Under the pieces are notes generated by a model. That model ran no database searches, was not told the origin of the DNA, and saw only the letters and a program-made list of their open reading frames with translations. From contig NW_004450461.1 of NCBI RefSeq assembly GCF_000321225.1, positions 146,960 through 210,959 on the forward strand: 64,000 nucleotides of DNA, written 5' to 3'. This document shows positions 61,755-64,000 of this stretch, piece after piece (position 1 is the stretch's first letter; every line of letters begins with the position of its first letter). The position numbers were made by a program, and so were the translations under genes. The DNA is from Odobenus rosmarus divergens (taxonomy: Eukaryota > Chordata > Mammalia > Carnivora > Odobenidae).

Positions 61755-62590
61755 TTTTGCTCAGGCATTAGGTGAGGTATCTGATACCAACATTAAAAAG
61801 ACAATGAATTGTTCCCATTCTTAACGTGCTTACAGACTAGTTCTAGATTCCTAGTTGGGCCTTTGTCATCCTATTGAGCCCACACTCATCATCAAGACTC
61901 TACCTGCTTCCTTTTTTAGTAGTTTAATATGATTTTATCTGGCTTTCCCTCCAAAAGGAGGTTATTTTCAATTAATATTTAATTCAGTTTTTCTCTTAAT
62001 AGGATCAAAGTAAAAGGAATGCTCATTTTAATCTCTAGGACCTCCATCAGCAGTTCTGAAAAATTAAATTCTAAATGCTGTGGAACAGATTTGATAAGGT
62101 GACCACTAATTCAGTTTTGTAAATGACTATTCTGATTTTGATGATTTTTTTCTTAATTAAATGGAAAGCTGTGAGCTTAAATTCATCCTAAATAGCTTCC
62201 TAATTAGACAGTTTTTTTTAATTTGAAAATATTTTTACTTCTGTTTTTGTTTCTTTTACCTTCAATCACTCCTTAATTCCCCAAACCAGGCTAAAGAAAA
62301 CCAAAGGAAAAGGAATATATTAAACATCCTTTCTTTTCTCTCATCAGACTTCATCATGATCACTTCAATCCCTGAAGAAAGGAAGCAACTTTCCAAACCT
62401 AAATTTTGAAATCTTTATAGTTTACCCTCTTAAGTATACAGAAAATAATTACCTGGGCACTTAATAAGAAATGAAACATAACCTATTATAAATCAAGTTT
62501 ATTAAATTCTATACAAAATGCACTGCTTTCTCACTTTTCTCATTAACATAATTTTACTGTTTCCTATTTATTTTTGGAAAATTTGATTTA
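61755..62590. other. Unique sequence
   Basis: No element or gene recognised before the antisense L1 tail. Confidence 0.45.
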
Positions 62591-64000
62591 TAAATTTCTT
62601 TAAATTTTATTTTATTATGTTATGTTAATCACCATACATTACATCATTAGTTTTTGATGTAGTGTTCCATGATTCATTGTTTGCGTATAACACCCAGTGC
62701 TCTGTTCAGTACGTGCCCTCTTTAATACCCATCACCAGGCTAACCCATCCCTCCCCTCTAGAACCCTCAATTTGTTTCTCAGAGTCCACAGTCTCTCATG
62801 GTTCGTCTCCCCCTCCGATAGTCCCCCCTTTATTTTTCCCTTCCTACTATCTTCTTCTTCTTTTCTTTTTTTTATTATATTATGTTAATTACCATACATT
62901 ACCATTCGTTTTTGATGTAGTGTTCCATGATTCATTATTTGCATATAACACCCAGTGCTCCATGCAGTACGTGCCCTCTTTAATACCCATCACCAGGCTA
63001 ACCCATCCTCCCACCCCCCTCCCCTCCAGAACCCTCAGTTTGTTTTTCAGAGTCCATAGTCACTCATGGTTCATCTCCCCCTCCGATTCCCCCCCTTCAT
63101 TCTTTCCCTCCTGCTATATTCTTCTTCATCTTCTTTTCTTTAACATGTAATGTATTATTTGCTTCAGAGGTGCAGATCTGTAATTCAATAGCCTTGCACA
63201 ATTTACAGCGCTCATCATAGCACATAGCCTCCCCAGTGTCTATCACCCAGCCACCCCATCCCTCCCACACCCCATCACTCCAGCAACCCTCACTTTATTT
63301 CCTGATGATAGAATTCCTCATATCAGCGAGGTCATATGATACATGTCTTTCTCTGACTTATTTCGCTCAACATAATAGCCTCCAGTTCCAACCACATCAT
63401 TGCAAATGGCAAAATTTCATTCTTTTTGATGGCTGCATAATATTCCATTGTATATACATACCACTTCTTTATCCATTCATTTGTCAATGGACATCTTGGC
63501 TCTTTCCAAAGTTTGGCTAGAGTGGACATTGCTGCTATAAACATCGGGGTGCACGTACCCCTTCGGATCCCTACATTTGTATCTTTGGGGTAAATATCCA
63601 GTGGTGCAATTGCTGCATCGTATGGTAGCTCTATTTTCAACTTTTTGAGGAACCTCCATACTGTTTTCCAGAGTGGCTGCACCAGCTTGCATTCCCACCA
63701 ACAGTGTAGGAGGTTTCCCCTTTCTCCGCATCCCCGCCAACTTCTGTCATTTCCTGACTTGTTAGTTTTAGCCATTCTGACTGGTGTGAGGTGGTATCTC
63801 ATTGAGGTTTTCCTTTGGATTTCCCTGATGCCAAGCGATGTTGAGCACTTTTTCATGTGTTTGTGGCCATTTGGATGTCTTCTTTGGAAAAGTATCTGTT
63901 CATGTCTTCTGCCCATTTCTTGATTGGATCATTTGTTCTTTGGCTATTGAGTTTGATAAGTTCTTTATAGATTTTGGGTACTAGCCCTTTATCTGATATG
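62591..64000 (-). mobile_element. LINE-1, antisense, runs off window; duplicated 3' module
   Basis: Minus-strand L1 with tail at about 62591-62618, two copies of the distal 3'-UTR module (62619-62868 and 62879-63140, offset exactly 260 bp), the proximal module (63141-63300) and the ORF2 C-terminus. The 162-codon plus-strand frame 62662-63150 is an antisense shadow, and its internal repetition comes from this duplication. The 5' end and TSD lie beyond base 64000. Confidence 0.95.
63332..64000 (-). pseudogene. L1 ORF2 C-terminus remnant
   Basis: A minus-strand frame is open from 63916 to 63332 (194 codons) and covers the C-terminal cysteine-rich domain. The first cysteine of the C-x3-C-x7-H-x4-C cluster is Ser here ([15 protein letters not shown]). 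The frame shifts near the end, so the final residues (SQRKTCII) are not those of the 38.9-kb copy. More ORF2 in another frame continues past 63916 to the window edge. Confidence 0.9.

Noticed and set aside
62662..63150. 162-codon plus-strand frame with internal repeat
   Set aside because: It is the antisense of L1 3'-UTR sequence; the repeat is the duplicated 3' module and not a protein repeat.
1..64000. Search for endogenous retrovirus LTRs or a new defence or genetic system
   Set aside because: No paired LTRs, primer-binding site, retroviral genes, clustered spaced repeats or gene cluster could be recognised; mobile content is LINE, SINE and DNA-transposon fossils.

Overview
The window is mammalian nuclear DNA from a carnivoran, and I find no convincing host protein-coding gene, tRNA, rRNA, CpG island or CRISPR in it. 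The organism call rests on about two dozen tRNA-derived Can-SINEs of the 'cctgggtggctcag' type, on both strands, with CT-rich 3' ends, (AAAT)n tails and target-site duplications (TSDs). The typical dog-lineage SINEC_Cf head is not seen, and the young LINE-1 resembles the L1 type I associate with bears, seals and mustelids. An arctoid caniform (ursid, pinniped or mustelid) is therefore the best guess. Species cannot be fixed from the sequence alone.

Layout: 1-3358 is an old sense-strand L1 (ORF2 and 3' end) carrying one SINE. 3359-6121 is repeat-poor. 6717-9834 is an antisense, 5'-truncated L1 with an internal reverse-transcriptase deletion and an 18-bp TSD. 9853-16400 is AT-rich sequence with MIR pieces, a short antisense L1 3' end (11191-11771), an old L1 tail, one SINE and an ancient L1-like tract. 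At 16795-18895 one MIR has been split by three successive insertions (SINE, L1, SINE), and a fourth SINE lies inside that L1. 18896-24960 is mostly unique with MIR and L2 fossils. 24965-35390 alternates ancient L1/HAL1-like fossils with nine SINEs and a MIR fragment. 35391-38954 is unique and holds one candidate exon. 38972-40644 is the youngest-looking L1, with an ORF2 C-terminal half broken by a single stop codon. 41290-46080 is a pile of old L1 fragments in both orientations. 46081-56530 is mostly unique with scattered SINEs and a MIR. 56534-64000 holds a short L1 3'-UTR fragment, an ancient mammalian repeat, a DNA-transposon MITE, SINEs and an antisense L1 that runs off the window end.

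The window is best read as a gene-poor intergenic or deep intronic region shaped by retrotransposition. Its most unusual features are an 81-bp non-repeat segment present twice 2.5 kb apart (80/81 identical), the second copy bounded by a 6-bp direct repeat; repeated insertion into one spot of a MIR; and four different L1 3'-UTR layouts that imply module duplication at an internal A-tract. No new gene system was found.
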